This document shows, one piece after another, positions 42,869-50,749 of a DNA stretch of 64,000 nt (the first letter of the stretch is position 1; every line of letters starts with the position of its first letter). The position numbers and the translations under genes are program-made. The DNA lies in NCBI GenBank assembly GCA_049323435.1, contig JBMOMX010000013.1:62001-126000 (forward strand). Direction: 5' to 3'. The notes beneath the pieces were generated by a model that was given only the letters and a program-made list of their open reading frames with translations, did not search any database and had not been told where the DNA came from. This stretch comes from UBA11222 sp049323435. GTDB taxonomy: Bacteria > Pseudomonadota > Alphaproteobacteria > UBA11222.

Positions 42869-42885
42869 AACGTAATCACTACGTT
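42869..42885. promoter_or_regulatory. Putative operator of the ptx operon
   Basis: A perfect inverted repeat AACGTA-ATCAC-TACGTT lies 23 nt before the ptxA start. It ends 8 nt before a -10-like TATAGA (42894-42899), whose -35 region it would cover. A LysR-type protein (PtxE) is encoded at the end of the operon and could bind here, although classical PtxE regulation is not fully defined. The site could equally belong to a PhoB-independent repressor. Confidence 0.4.
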
Positions 42886-42908
42886 CCTTGCATTATAGAT
42901 GGTGATCT

Positions 42909-43763
42909 ATGCAGTTCCCCAGTGTCCAGAAGGATAGCGCGTATATGTTGCGGCTGAGGGATGTCGGCGTGACTTATCCCGGCGGCGTGGTCGCGCTTCA
43001 GTCAGCCACCATAGATTTCTTCCCGCAGCAGTTTTCCGTGTTGATAGGCCTTTCTGGCGCGGGTAAATCAACGCTTCTGCGATCACTGAATTTTCTTGTT
43101 AAGCCCGCCTCCGGCGAGATTGTTTCCTCTGAGTTTGGCGTGCTGGGCGCATCCCGGACACTCCGCCAGCATCGCCGGCAAACAGCCTTGATATTCCAGC
43201 AGCATCAGTTGATAGAACGGCATACGGCGCTCTCTAATGTGCTAACCGGCCGGCTTGGCTATCATGGCACGCTGCGCAGTTTCTTCCCGCTGCCGAAGGC
43301 GGATCTGGAGCTTGCGCTTCATTGCCTTGAACGTGTCGGCCTGGCCGATAAGTCGATGACCCGCGTCGATCAGCTTTCCGGCGGTCAGAAGCAGCGCGTC
43401 GGCATCGCCCGCGCGCTGGCGCAACAGCCCAGTATGATGCTGGCTGATGAACCTGTCGCCAGTCTCGACCCGGCCACTTCGGAAATGATCCTGGAACTGC
43501 TTTGGCAAGTATGCAGAGAAGATGGCATTTCTGCCATCGTGTCACTGCACCAGTTGGAATATGCCCAGCGATTTGCAGACAGAATCATAGGGCTTGCCGG
43601 TGCAAGGATCATTTTTGACGGCACTGCGCAGGAACTCACTGATGACAAGGTCGCAGCAATTTACGCCAGGCGCCCCCCCGAACCGGCGGCGCCTGTGAAC
43701 ACCCGAAACGGCACCGTTCGTATCGGCCGCATTTTAACACCCAAAGTGGAGATGAGAGCATGA
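42909..43763 (+). CDS. ptxA: Phosphite ABC transporter ATP-binding protein PtxA (PhnC-like)
   Basis: A 284-residue ABC ATPase of the PhnC family. Walker A is IGLSGAGKSTLLRSLNFLV, the Q-loop LIFQQHQLIERHTALSNVLT, the signature LSGGQKQRVGIARAL, and Walker B MMLADEPVASLDP. Phosphonate, phosphite and hypophosphite importers share this ATPase type. The presence of a PtxD gene in the same operon makes phosphite the likely substrate. An ATG at 42945 (MLRLRDVGV) is a plausible shorter start. It overlaps ptxB by 4 nt. Confidence 0.9.
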   Translation: MQFPSVQKDSAYMLRLRDVGVTYPGGVVALQSATIDFFPQQFSVLIGLSGAGKSTLLRSLNFLVKPASGEIVSSEFGVLGASRTLRQHRRQTALIFQQHQLIERHTALSNVLTGRLGYHGTLRSFFPLPKADLELALHCLERVGLADKSMTRVDQLSGGQKQRVGIARALAQQPSMMLADEPVASLDPATSEMILELLWQVCREDGISAIVSLHQLEYAQRFADRIIGLAGARIIFDGTAQELTDDKVAAIYARRPPEPAAPVNTRNGTVRIGRILTPKVEMRA

Positions 43764-44626
43764 ATCGCTTGCTAAAATTCGTTCTGACTGCCGCCCTTGC
43801 GCTGGGGCTGACTGCGCCGGTTTTGGCCGCAGACGCAAATCCGAATCCGGATATGCTGAAAGTAGCCCTGCTGCCGGATGAAAACGCCTCTGAGCTGATC
43901 AAGAAAAATCAGCCGCTCAAAGCATATCTTGAGCGGGAACTTGGCAAACAAATTGAGTTAATCGTGACAACGGATTATTCCTCAATGATTGAGGCGATGC
44001 GCTTTGGCCGCATCGACGTCGCATATTTCGGACCGCTTTCCTATGTGCTGGCCAAGAGCAAGTCCGACATCGAACCTTTTGCAGCCATGGTCAAAGACGG
44101 CAAAGCCACCTATCGCTCCATTATCATTGCCAACGCCGGCGCCAATGTGAATACGATCGCCGATATCAAAGGCAAGAAATTTGTGTTTGGCGATAAAGCC
44201 TCGACCTCCAGCCATCTGATCCCCAAGTCGATGCTGGCGGAAGCAGGCCTGCTCCATGACAGGGACTATCAGGAAAACTTCGTTGGCGCACATGATGCGG
44301 TGGCGGTAAATGTCGTCAACGGCAATGCGGAAGCGGGCGGTCTGTCCGAAGTAATCTGGAAATCATTGGTCGAAAAAAACACAGTAGACCCGGCCAAGGT
44401 CAAGATCCTTGGATACAGCATGGAATATCCGCAATATCCATGGACCATGCGTTCCAATCTGGCGCCGGAACTGAAAACCAAAATCAGTGTTGCCTTCGTG
44501 AACATGAAGGATCCCGAAGTATTGAAGAACTTCAAGGCTGAAGGGTTTTCGCCAATCACCGATAAGGAATATGACGTAATCCGTGATCTCGCCACATTGC
44601 TTGATCTCGACCTTGCGAAATTCTGA
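43760..44626 (+). CDS. ptxB: Phosphite-binding periplasmic protein PtxB (PhnD-like)
   Basis: A 288-residue binding protein. The signal peptide is MNRLLKFVLTAALALGLTAP, with cleavage expected after VLAAD or VLA. Ligand-site parts follow: FGRIDVAYFGPLSYVLA, VFGDKASTSSHLIPKSML and HDAVAVNVVNGNAEAG. These match PhnD/PtxB proteins that bind phosphite or phosphonates through main-chain and Ser/Thr contacts. It lies between ptxA (4-nt overlap) and ptxC (11 nt). Confidence 0.9.
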   Translation: MNRLLKFVLTAALALGLTAPVLAADANPNPDMLKVALLPDENASELIKKNQPLKAYLERELGKQIELIVTTDYSSMIEAMRFGRIDVAYFGPLSYVLAKSKSDIEPFAAMVKDGKATYRSIIIANAGANVNTIADIKGKKFVFGDKASTSSHLIPKSMLAEAGLLHDRDYQENFVGAHDAVAVNVVNGNAEAGGLSEVIWKSLVEKNTVDPAKVKILGYSMEYPQYPWTMRSNLAPELKTKISVAFVNMKDPEVLKNFKAEGFSPITDKEYDVIRDLATLLDLDLAKF

Positions 44627-44637
44627 ATCTGATAAAA

Positions 44638-45453
44638 ATGATGACCGCTGTCACTGAAGCCGGCGCAAACAGCAATTATCTGGAACTATATGGGCGGGCC
44701 TGGTTACGTCAGGCCGCCCAAATTGTTTTGCTGTTCCTGCTCGTACTCGCCGCATTCTGGTATGTCGGCCTGCTGGATTTCGAGACCCTGTCCGACGGGA
44801 TCCCGGCTATCCTGACCCTTGCCAGCGAAGCAATGCCGCCCGATTTTGCCAATGCGCGGGACTGGGTAAAGCCGCTTATGGACACACTGGCAATGAGCGT
44901 CGCCGGAACGGCAATGGCGGTAATTTTTTCATTTCCGCTGGCATTTCTTGCCGCGCGCAATACTTCGCCGCATCCGGTTATCTTCCAGATTGCCCGCACA
45001 TTGCTCAATGCACTGCGGTCGGTGCCTGAATTGATTTTGGGCATCATCTTTGTCGCCGCAGTTGGTTTTGGCGCTTTGCCAGGCGTTCTCGCGCTTGGCC
45101 TGCATTCGGTGGGGATGGTGGGCAAGTTTTATGCCGAAGCCATAGAACATGTGGATGAGGCGCCCGTTGAAGCCGCGCGCGCAGCAGGCGCAACGCCGCT
45201 TCAGGTTCTGTTCCATGCTGTTCTGCCGCAGGTGCTGCCACAGTTTGCAGACGTCTCCATTTATCGCTGGGAATATAATTTCCGCGCCTCCACGGTAATG
45301 GGGATGGTTGGAGCGGGCGGCATCGGCTTTGAACTGATGGGATCGCTGCGCATTATGCAGTATCAGGAAGTCAGCGCAATTCTGCTGGTGATCCTGGCAA
45401 TGGTCACACTTGTCGATAGTCTCAGCGGCCGTCTTCGCCAAAAATTCAAATAA
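44638..45453 (+). CDS. ptxC: Phosphite ABC transporter permease PtxC (PhnE-like)
   Basis: A 271-residue inner-membrane permease with six helices. The EAA-type loop is VDEAPVEAARAAGATPLQVL, with the family motif YRWEYNFRASTVMGMVGAGG near the C-terminus. It forms the channel of the PtxABC importer. The gene ends 11 nt before ptxD. Confidence 0.9.
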   Translation: MMTAVTEAGANSNYLELYGRAWLRQAAQIVLLFLLVLAAFWYVGLLDFETLSDGIPAILTLASEAMPPDFANARDWVKPLMDTLAMSVAGTAMAVIFSFPLAFLAARNTSPHPVIFQIARTLLNALRSVPELILGIIFVAAVGFGALPGVLALGLHSVGMVGKFYAEAIEHVDEAPVEAARAAGATPLQVLFHAVLPQVLPQFADVSIYRWEYNFRASTVMGMVGAGGIGFELMGSLRIMQYQEVSAILLVILAMVTLVDSLSGRLRQKFK

Positions 45454-45464
45454 GAGTTGCCATC

Positions 45465-46460
45465 GTGAAGCCTCGTCTTGTCATCACCCATAAGGTACAT
45501 CAGGAAGTTCTGGATTATCTGGACCCCCATTGCGAAATTGTCGCCAATCAAACGGCAGAGAGTCTGGCGCCGGAAGAAGTGCTTCGCCGCGTCAGCGAAG
45601 CGGACGCCATGATGGCCTTTATGCCGGATCGGGTTGACGCCGACTTTCTGGCCGCCTGTCCAAAATTGAAGATCATCGGCGCGGCCCTTAAAGGCTATGA
45701 TAATTTCGACGCGGAGGCCTGCGAGACCCGGGGCGTCTGGCTAAGCTTTGTCCCGGATCTGCTGACTGTGCCAACGGCCGAGTTGGCCATTGGCCTCACG
45801 ATCGCGCTTACGCGCAAATTGATGCAGGCTGACGCCAAAGTGCGTTCCGGCAAGTTTGTTGGCTGGCGGCCGGAATTTTATGGCCTGGGGATCAGCGGTT
45901 CCACCGTCGGCATTGTAGGGATGGGCGCAATAGGACAAGTCATTGCCAGCCGGCTGCACAGTTGGGGCGCGGCACTGATATATACAGACCGCGCGCCGGT
46001 TTCCGACATCAGGATCAGCCATGAAGCCGTTTGGCGCGAACTGGACGATTTATTACGCGAGTCGGATATCATCGTCCTTGCATTGCCGCTCACTCCCGAT
46101 ACCCTTCACATCATTAACGACAAAACTCTCGCTCGGATGAAAGAGGGCGCATATCTCATTAATCCCTGCCGTGGATCGGTTGTCAGCGAGGCAGCCGTCC
46201 TAAGGGCGCTGCTCAATGGCCGCCTGCAGGGTTATGCTGCTGACGTGTTTGAGATGGAAGACTGGGCGCGCGCAGTCAGGCCGCGCCAGATTGATCCCGG
46301 CTTGCTGAACCATCCCAACACATTGTTCAGTTCACATATTGGATCGGCGGTCAAAAAGGTGCGGCTGGAAATCGAAATGCGGGCCGCGGAAAATATCCTG
46401 CAGGCGTTGTCGGGCAGGCAGCCGATGGACGCCGCCAACAATCCGGCAAAGGCGGCATGA
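45465..46460 (+). CDS. ptxD: Phosphite dehydrogenase (NAD-dependent phosphonate dehydrogenase)
   Basis: A 331-residue D-2-hydroxyacid dehydrogenase-fold enzyme that oxidises phosphite to phosphate with NAD(P)+. It is very similar to Pseudomonas stutzeri PtxD: LVITHKVHQEVLDYL, AMMAFMPDRVDADFL, VPDLLTVPTAELAIGL and YAADVFEMEDWARAVRP. Phosphite-site residues align: Lys76 in ALKGYDNF, Arg236 in NPCRGSVV, Glu265 in VFEMED and His291 in SSHIGSAV. The nucleotide loop is VGIVGMGAIGQ. At the cofactor-specificity position (E175-A176 in P. stutzeri) this protein has Asp175-Arg176. It begins with GTG at 45465 and overlaps ptxE by 4 nt. Identity is strong. Confidence 0.95.
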   Translation: MKPRLVITHKVHQEVLDYLDPHCEIVANQTAESLAPEEVLRRVSEADAMMAFMPDRVDADFLAACPKLKIIGAALKGYDNFDAEACETRGVWLSFVPDLLTVPTAELAIGLTIALTRKLMQADAKVRSGKFVGWRPEFYGLGISGSTVGIVGMGAIGQVIASRLHSWGAALIYTDRAPVSDIRISHEAVWRELDDLLRESDIIVLALPLTPDTLHIINDKTLARMKEGAYLINPCRGSVVSEAAVLRALLNGRLQGYAADVFEMEDWARAVRPRQIDPGLLNHPNTLFSSHIGSAVKKVRLEIEMRAAENILQALSGRQPMDAANNPAKAA

Positions 46461-47335
46461 CCCGCATGCTTAATTTAGTACGTATACAGACGTTTATTGC
46501 GTTAATAGAGCATAAAAGCTTTCAGACAGCCGCCGAACAGCTTCAGATCGCTCAGCCGACCGTATCCATGCACATTCAGAAGCTGGAGGAGCAGCTTGGC
46601 GCTGCGCTGTTTTACCGGTCGCGGACAGGCTGTGAGCCAACACGGGAGGCCGCCAATTTTCTGCCCTACGCCAGAAGCATGCTCCGCCTTAATGATCGCG
46701 CGCTTACTGCGGTTTCGAAGAAACGCCTGCGGATCGGAGCCAGTTCCAATATTGGCATCTATCTGCTGCAGCCTTATGTCCGGTCCTATCTTCATGGGCG
46801 CGATCCGTCCGCTTTCGATATGGTAATTGATCGTAATCCGGTAATCGCGGATATGCTTGAACACAATGAAGTTGATATCGCTGTGATGGAGTGGTGGGAT
46901 GGCCGCACCGGATGCCGCGCCGCGCACTGGAAAAGCGAGCCAGTCGTTATGATCACCGCCTATGGGCATCCCTTGGCGTCGCAAACCCGGATTCATCCCA
47001 CGCAGCTATCCGAACTTGAACTTCTCGGCGGCGAGCCTGGCACCGGCACCGGAAGGCTGCTGGCTGAATATTTCGGTGACCGCGCAAAGATACCGCGCGT
47101 CTCGATGCAATTAGGCAGCACCGAAGCCGTCAAACAGGCGGTAAAAGCCGGGATCGGCATTTCTCTGGTCTTTGCTTCCGCCGTCATAGACGAAGTGCGC
47201 GCGGGAAGTCTGCGGGCCATTCCTTTCGCCGATCCGCCGCTGCGCAAGGATCTGTTTATCGCCTGGCAGGCCGGCACTCCTGGCAGGCCCCCACCCGCGT
47301 TCGCCCGGCATCTGTTGGAAGCTGAACGGGGTTAA
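46457..47335 (+). CDS. ptxE: LysR-family regulator PtxE
   Basis: A 292-residue LysR-type regulator. The N-terminal winged helix-turn-helix contains LIEHKSFQTAAEQLQIAQPT and the linker helix VSMHIQKLEEQLGAALFYR; the periplasmic-binding-protein-like effector domain includes LELLGGEPGTGTGRLL. Its ATG overlaps the ptxD stop by 4 nt, the same order as in the known ptxABCDE operon. It is the candidate regulator of the inverted repeat before ptxA. Confidence 0.88.
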   Translation: MTRMLNLVRIQTFIALIEHKSFQTAAEQLQIAQPTVSMHIQKLEEQLGAALFYRSRTGCEPTREAANFLPYARSMLRLNDRALTAVSKKRLRIGASSNIGIYLLQPYVRSYLHGRDPSAFDMVIDRNPVIADMLEHNEVDIAVMEWWDGRTGCRAAHWKSEPVVMITAYGHPLASQTRIHPTQLSELELLGGEPGTGTGRLLAEYFGDRAKIPRVSMQLGSTEAVKQAVKAGIGISLVFASAVIDEVRAGSLRAIPFADPPLRKDLFIAWQAGTPGRPPPAFARHLLEAERG

Positions 47336-47674
47336 AGGGCAGGATAAACAGCCATGCCTATGCGGGCTGGCGGGGCTTCCATACGAAAAAATAAACGGCT
47401 CATCCGGCCCGGGCAACGGGAATCGCAGATTGCACCCCCATCTGCTGAACGGGGGAAATTGTTCCAGGGCCCAGTGGCCCGGCACACAGCAGTCCGCATT
47501 TTTTGGCCCGGTCAGGCGAATTGCGATCATCCGGCCAGAAAAATCCAGATAACAGGCTTTGACTGATATCAATGCGCGGGGCGGTCATATGACATATTTA
47601 TCAAGTGCGGGGTTGAAAGAATGACTTGAAGGCAGAATGTATAATCACAGGACCAACCTGACCGGAGGCCGAAA
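47336..47674. other. Intergenic region without a recognised gene
   Basis: About 340 nt between ptxE and the hibernation factor gene. I see no gene that resembles a known family, no tRNA and no strong hairpin. Several short frames exist on both strands without ribosome-binding sites. TATAAT occurs at about 47640 but without a well-spaced -35 box; CGGAGG lies just upstream of the next start. Confidence 0.5.
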
Positions 47675-48241
47675 ATGCAAGTCCCTTATGAAATTACATT
47701 TGACGGCATGGACCCGTCGGACGCCGTGCGTGCGCGGGTTGAAAAGGAAATCAACCGGCTGGAGCGTTTCCATGACCGCATCACCTCATGCAGGGTAGCC
47801 ATCACGGCACCCGGCAAACACAAGCGTCAGGGCGGCCTGTTTGATGTGAGAATTTTCATGGCCATTCCCGGCGGCGCCGAGGTCGCTGCGCAGCGCAATC
47901 CTGGCAAGGATCACGCGCATGAAGATGTCTATGTGGCGATCCGTGACGCCTTCGCGGCGGCGCGCCGCCAATTGCAGGACAAGGACCGCAAGATCGAAAA
48001 TAATGTCAAACTGCATGCGGCGCCTCCGCATGGACGTATCGCCCGCATATTCTATTATGAAGGCTATGGTTTCATCGAAACCCCGGACGGCAGCGAGGTA
48101 TATTTTCACCGCAACAGCGTAACCGGCACGAAGTTCGACAGGCTGGAAGTAGGGCATGAAGTGCGTTTCACCGAGGAACCTGGCGAAAAAGGCCCGCAAG
48201 CCAGTGTGGTGCAGCTGACCGGCAATCACCACACGGCTTGA
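47675..48241 (+). CDS. HPF/RaiA-type ribosome-associated domain fused to a cold-shock domain
   Basis: A 188-residue fusion. Residues 1-115 form a ribosome hibernation factor fold (ITFDGMDPSDAVRARVEKEI, DVRIFMAIPGGAEVAAQRNP and a helix AIRDAFAAARRQLQDK). Residues about 120-185 form a cold-shock/OB domain with RNP-like GRIARIFYYEGYGFIETPDG and EVYFHRNSVTG. The protein probably binds the 30S decoding region or mRNA during stress. CCGGAGG precedes the ATG. Such fusions are known in proteobacteria but not experimentally well described. Confidence 0.9.
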   Translation: MQVPYEITFDGMDPSDAVRARVEKEINRLERFHDRITSCRVAITAPGKHKRQGGLFDVRIFMAIPGGAEVAAQRNPGKDHAHEDVYVAIRDAFAAARRQLQDKDRKIENNVKLHAAPPHGRIARIFYYEGYGFIETPDGSEVYFHRNSVTGTKFDRLEVGHEVRFTEEPGEKGPQASVVQLTGNHHTA

Positions 48242-48253
48242 TTCCCAACGCTA

Positions 48254-48315
48254 GACCCTATCCGGATCAGATGGAATCGCCACTGTCGATCTCATCTGAT
48301 CCGTAAAATAGGGTC
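48254..48315. repeat. Inverted repeat behind the HPF-CSD gene, related to 60983-61010
   Basis: GACCCTA (48254-48260) pairs with TAGGGTC (48309-48315), and GGATCAGATG (48264-48273) pairs with CATCTGATCC (48293-48302). The right arm plus its flank (CATCTGATCCGTAAAAnAGGG) recurs at 60986-61006. It may be a small dispersed repeat that doubles as a terminator; no T-run follows directly. Confidence 0.5.
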
Positions 48316-48443
48316 GATGTGTTTTCTGTTCTGATCGAATTATTTTGGCCGGCACGGATTGCCATAATCACCCGGGAGCGGCCGGAATATCCCGTCAGGC
48401 GCAATAGATGCGTTAACCCGGATCAATGCCGGAAATGCCTGCT

Positions 48444-49073
48444 TCAAATTTCCGTCACCTTGTTGGAAATTTCATCCAGTTCGTCCGGGCGGGCAGGAAA
48501 ATGCCGCTCAAGCAGCAGCGTGCAGCCTTCTATCGCCGCAATGAAACCGTCAGCAAGCCGCCCCCGGTGAACGTCGCGGATAAACTCTGCCACAATGCCC
48601 TGAAACGCCGCTTGCGGAATGCGCGCCGCAATGCCGTCATCCACCACGATCTCAACATGCCGCTCGGCAAGAGATACGAATATCAGCAGGCCAATATCGC
48701 CACGGGTACGCGCATTGACAAGGCTGGCGAATTGCAATTGCGCCATTCGGGCTGCATATGCGCGCTGTAGTGCGGCTGGAGCCAGGCGAGGCCGAACGCC
48801 TTTAAGGTGCAGCAGCAGGCCGGCGGCGATGAAGACACCTGCCTGAATCATAAAGCTCAGGCTCAAGCTGGTCATCGGAGCAGCGGCAGCAATGACACCA
48901 CCACTCACCAGCGCCAGCAGACCCGCCCAAAGCAGGGGAAACGGCGCATAGTCATCGCTTGCCCCGGCAACAACCACTCCGAACTCCGCACAGGTGCGCG
49001 TTTCGGCAGCGGCAACCGCTAACTCTATCCGGTTGCGTTCCTCATCGGTCAGCTTGCTTATCATATTCACCAT
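48444..49073 (-). CDS. TPM-domain membrane protein
   Basis: A 209-residue protein. The N-terminal part SKLTDEERNRIELAVAAAET and RTCAEFGVVVAGASDDYAPF belongs to the TPM_phosphatase superfamily. Two transmembrane helices follow (LWAGLLALVSGGVIAAAAPM and SFMIQAGVFIAAGLLLHLKG), then a second soluble part with GDIGLLIFVSLAERHVEIVV. ATG 49073 overlaps the end of the upstream TPM gene by 7 nt. It is the third gene of the lemA-TPM-TPM operon. Function unknown; relatives are linked to membrane protein quality control. Confidence 0.82.
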   Translation of the reverse strand: MVNMISKLTDEERNRIELAVAAAETRTCAEFGVVVAGASDDYAPFPLLWAGLLALVSGGVIAAAAPMTSLSLSFMIQAGVFIAAGLLLHLKGVRPRLAPAALQRAYAARMAQLQFASLVNARTRGDIGLLIFVSLAERHVEIVVDDGIAARIPQAAFQGIVAEFIRDVHRGRLADGFIAAIEGCTLLLERHFPARPDELDEISNKVTEI

Positions 49074-49816
49074 CGCCCGGAAGCGCCGCCGCCGCCAAAC
49101 GAGCCGCCACCGCCTGAAAAACCGCCGCGTGAACGCGCACCCCACACCCCGCCCCCATGACGGCCGGAAAAGATACCATGCCGCCCAAAACGAAAGATGA
49201 CAAACAGGATAATCAGGATCAGCAGCGATAAGGGTGAAAGCTGTTCCTGACTTTCTGTCGCGGGGCCCACGGCGCCGGGCGTTTCGCCATCCCATCCCAG
49301 CACTTTAAGGATCGCAGCGGTTCCGTTAATCACACCCTGCTCATAATTGCCCTGTCTGAAAGCTGGCAGAATATTCCGCTCAATAATGGCACGGCTGATA
49401 GCGTCGGTCAGTTCCCCTTCAAGGCCATAGCCAACCTCAATACGCACGGCGCGTTCGTTCGGCGCCACAAGCAGAATGACGCCGGTATTTTTATCTTTTT
49501 CGCCAATGCCCCAGACACGGCCCAGGCGATAGCCGAAATCCTCAATCGGATAGCCTTGCAGATCCTTCACCGTCACCACCACAAGCTGCCGCTTTGAGGC
49601 GCGCTCGAACGCCGCAAGCCACCCTGTGATGCGATCCCGCACCGGCACGGAAAGCAGCGCGGCCTCATCAACCACCCGGCCAGTAAGCTGCGGAAATTTT
49701 GGTTCCGCGGCACTGGCCGGCAACCCGGCCACAATATGGATGACGCACAGCAACAGCGCCGCGCTGCGAATGGCCCATGCGGCGGTTCTCCTGTCGCGGA
49801 TGGAACGCATGCTCAA
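49067..49816 (-). CDS. TPM-domain protein of the YgcG family
   Basis: A 249-residue exported membrane protein. It has an N-terminal signal/anchor (SAALLLCVIHIVAGLPASA), a TPM domain (FPQLTGRVVDEAALLS to GYGLEGELTDAISRAIIER), one transmembrane helix (PLSLLILIILFVIFRFG) and a glycine-rich tail ending in SGGGGSFGGGGASGRW, typical of YgcG. It overlaps lemA by 4 nt. LemA and YgcG-type genes are commonly paired in bacteria; their function is not settled. Confidence 0.9.
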   Translation of the reverse strand: MSMRSIRDRRTAAWAIRSAALLLCVIHIVAGLPASAAEPKFPQLTGRVVDEAALLSVPVRDRITGWLAAFERASKRQLVVVTVKDLQGYPIEDFGYRLGRVWGIGEKDKNTGVILLVAPNERAVRIEVGYGLEGELTDAISRAIIERNILPAFRQGNYEQGVINGTAAILKVLGWDGETPGAVGPATESQEQLSPLSLLILIILFVIFRFGRHGIFSGRHGGGVWGARSRGGFSGGGGSFGGGGASGRW

Positions 49817-50415
49817 AACTTGACCTTCGGGGCCTCTTTCGCCTCACCGGAAATATCAAAGGTCTGCTTGACCTCCGCCTCCGGATACAGCACGCCTGCA
49901 ACCCATCGTCCGGGAATGGTGCGAAGCTCGGTATTATATTTCTGCACACTGAGAATGTAATCGCGCCGCGCAATGGTAATGCGGTTTTCCGTACCTTCGA
50001 GCTGCGATTGCAGTGAAAGGAAATTCTGATTTGATTTCAGTTCGGGATATTTTTCCACCACCACCATAAGGCGCGCCAGCGCGCCGCCAAGGGCTGATTG
50101 ACTTTGCTGAAACTGCCTGAATGACTCGGGGTTGGTAAGAATATCAGGCGGCAATTGCACTTGTGTCGCCCTGCTGCGCGCCTCGATCACCGCAGTGAGG
50201 GTTTCTTTTTCCTGCCGGGCGTAACCCGCGACAGTCTCGACCAGATTCGGCACCAGATCGGCGCGCCGCTGATATTGGTTCAGCACTTCACTCCAGGCGG
50301 CCTTGACTTCTTCATCATAGCGCGGCACGGCGTTAATGTCGCAGGCCGCCACTCCCATAGCGAAGAACAGGATCAGAAAAATGCGGCTGCTGCGGGAAAA
50401 AAATGTGCGGATCAC
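49813..50415 (-). CDS. lemA: LemA family lipoprotein
   Basis: A 200-residue lipoprotein. GTG 50415 is the preferred start because AGGAGG lies about 9 nt upstream; it yields a lipobox GVAAC after IFLILFFAMGVA. The mature protein is a helical LemA domain with NQYQRRADLVPNLVETVAGY and EKYPELKSNQNFLSLQSQLE, and the family ends in FxISGEAKEAPKVKF. It is the first gene of the lemA-TPM-TPM operon. Confidence 0.92.
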   Translation of the reverse strand: MIRTFFSRSSRIFLILFFAMGVAACDINAVPRYDEEVKAAWSEVLNQYQRRADLVPNLVETVAGYARQEKETLTAVIEARSRATQVQLPPDILTNPESFRQFQQSQSALGGALARLMVVVEKYPELKSNQNFLSLQSQLEGTENRITIARRDYILSVQKYNTELRTIPGRWVAGVLYPEAEVKQTFDISGEAKEAPKVKF

Positions 50416-50514
50416 TGAAACCCCCTCCTGGCTGAAATATAACGGCATGACACTCTATACCCAAATTGATCCCGGCCATGAGCCCTGATCAAGCGGACGG
50501 TTTGCTCCGGCAGT

Positions 50515-50730
50515 TTACTTGACATCCGTGCCGGCGCGCGGCCACGCGATGAAAGCGAGAAGCCAAAGACCCGCCAGATTGAGGAACGGAATCATCGCCA
50601 GGACAGACCAGAAAGGCGACAGACCCATGCGGGCAAGGATCCTGCCGGCCGGATAGAGTATCAAAGCGGCCATGATCACGAATATCAGCCAGTGGCTGGA
50701 GCCATACCCCAGCATCATGTTATGCATCAT
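50515..50730 (-). CDS. Small membrane protein, hypothetical (71 aa)
   Basis: A 71-residue protein with two hydrophobic helices: HWLIFVIMAALILYPAGRIL and PFWSVLAMIPFLNLAGLWLL. ATG 50730 is chosen because GGGAG lies 7 nt upstream, and it removes a 15-residue N-terminal overlap with the next gene. The pattern is similar to small DUF805/PspC-like membrane proteins in that a glycine-arginine turn links the helices, but I assign no function. Confidence 0.65.
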   Translation of the reverse strand: MMHNMMLGYGSSHWLIFVIMAALILYPAGRILARMGLSPFWSVLAMIPFLNLAGLWLLAFIAWPRAGTDVK

Positions 50731-50749
50731 TTGCTTGCTCCCAGAAAAA

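Noticed and set aside
42909..45453. Phosphonate (C-P lyase) transport operon phnCDE
   Set aside because: The importer proteins are PhnCDE-like, but no C-P lyase genes follow; instead ptxD and a LysR gene do, which points to phosphite.
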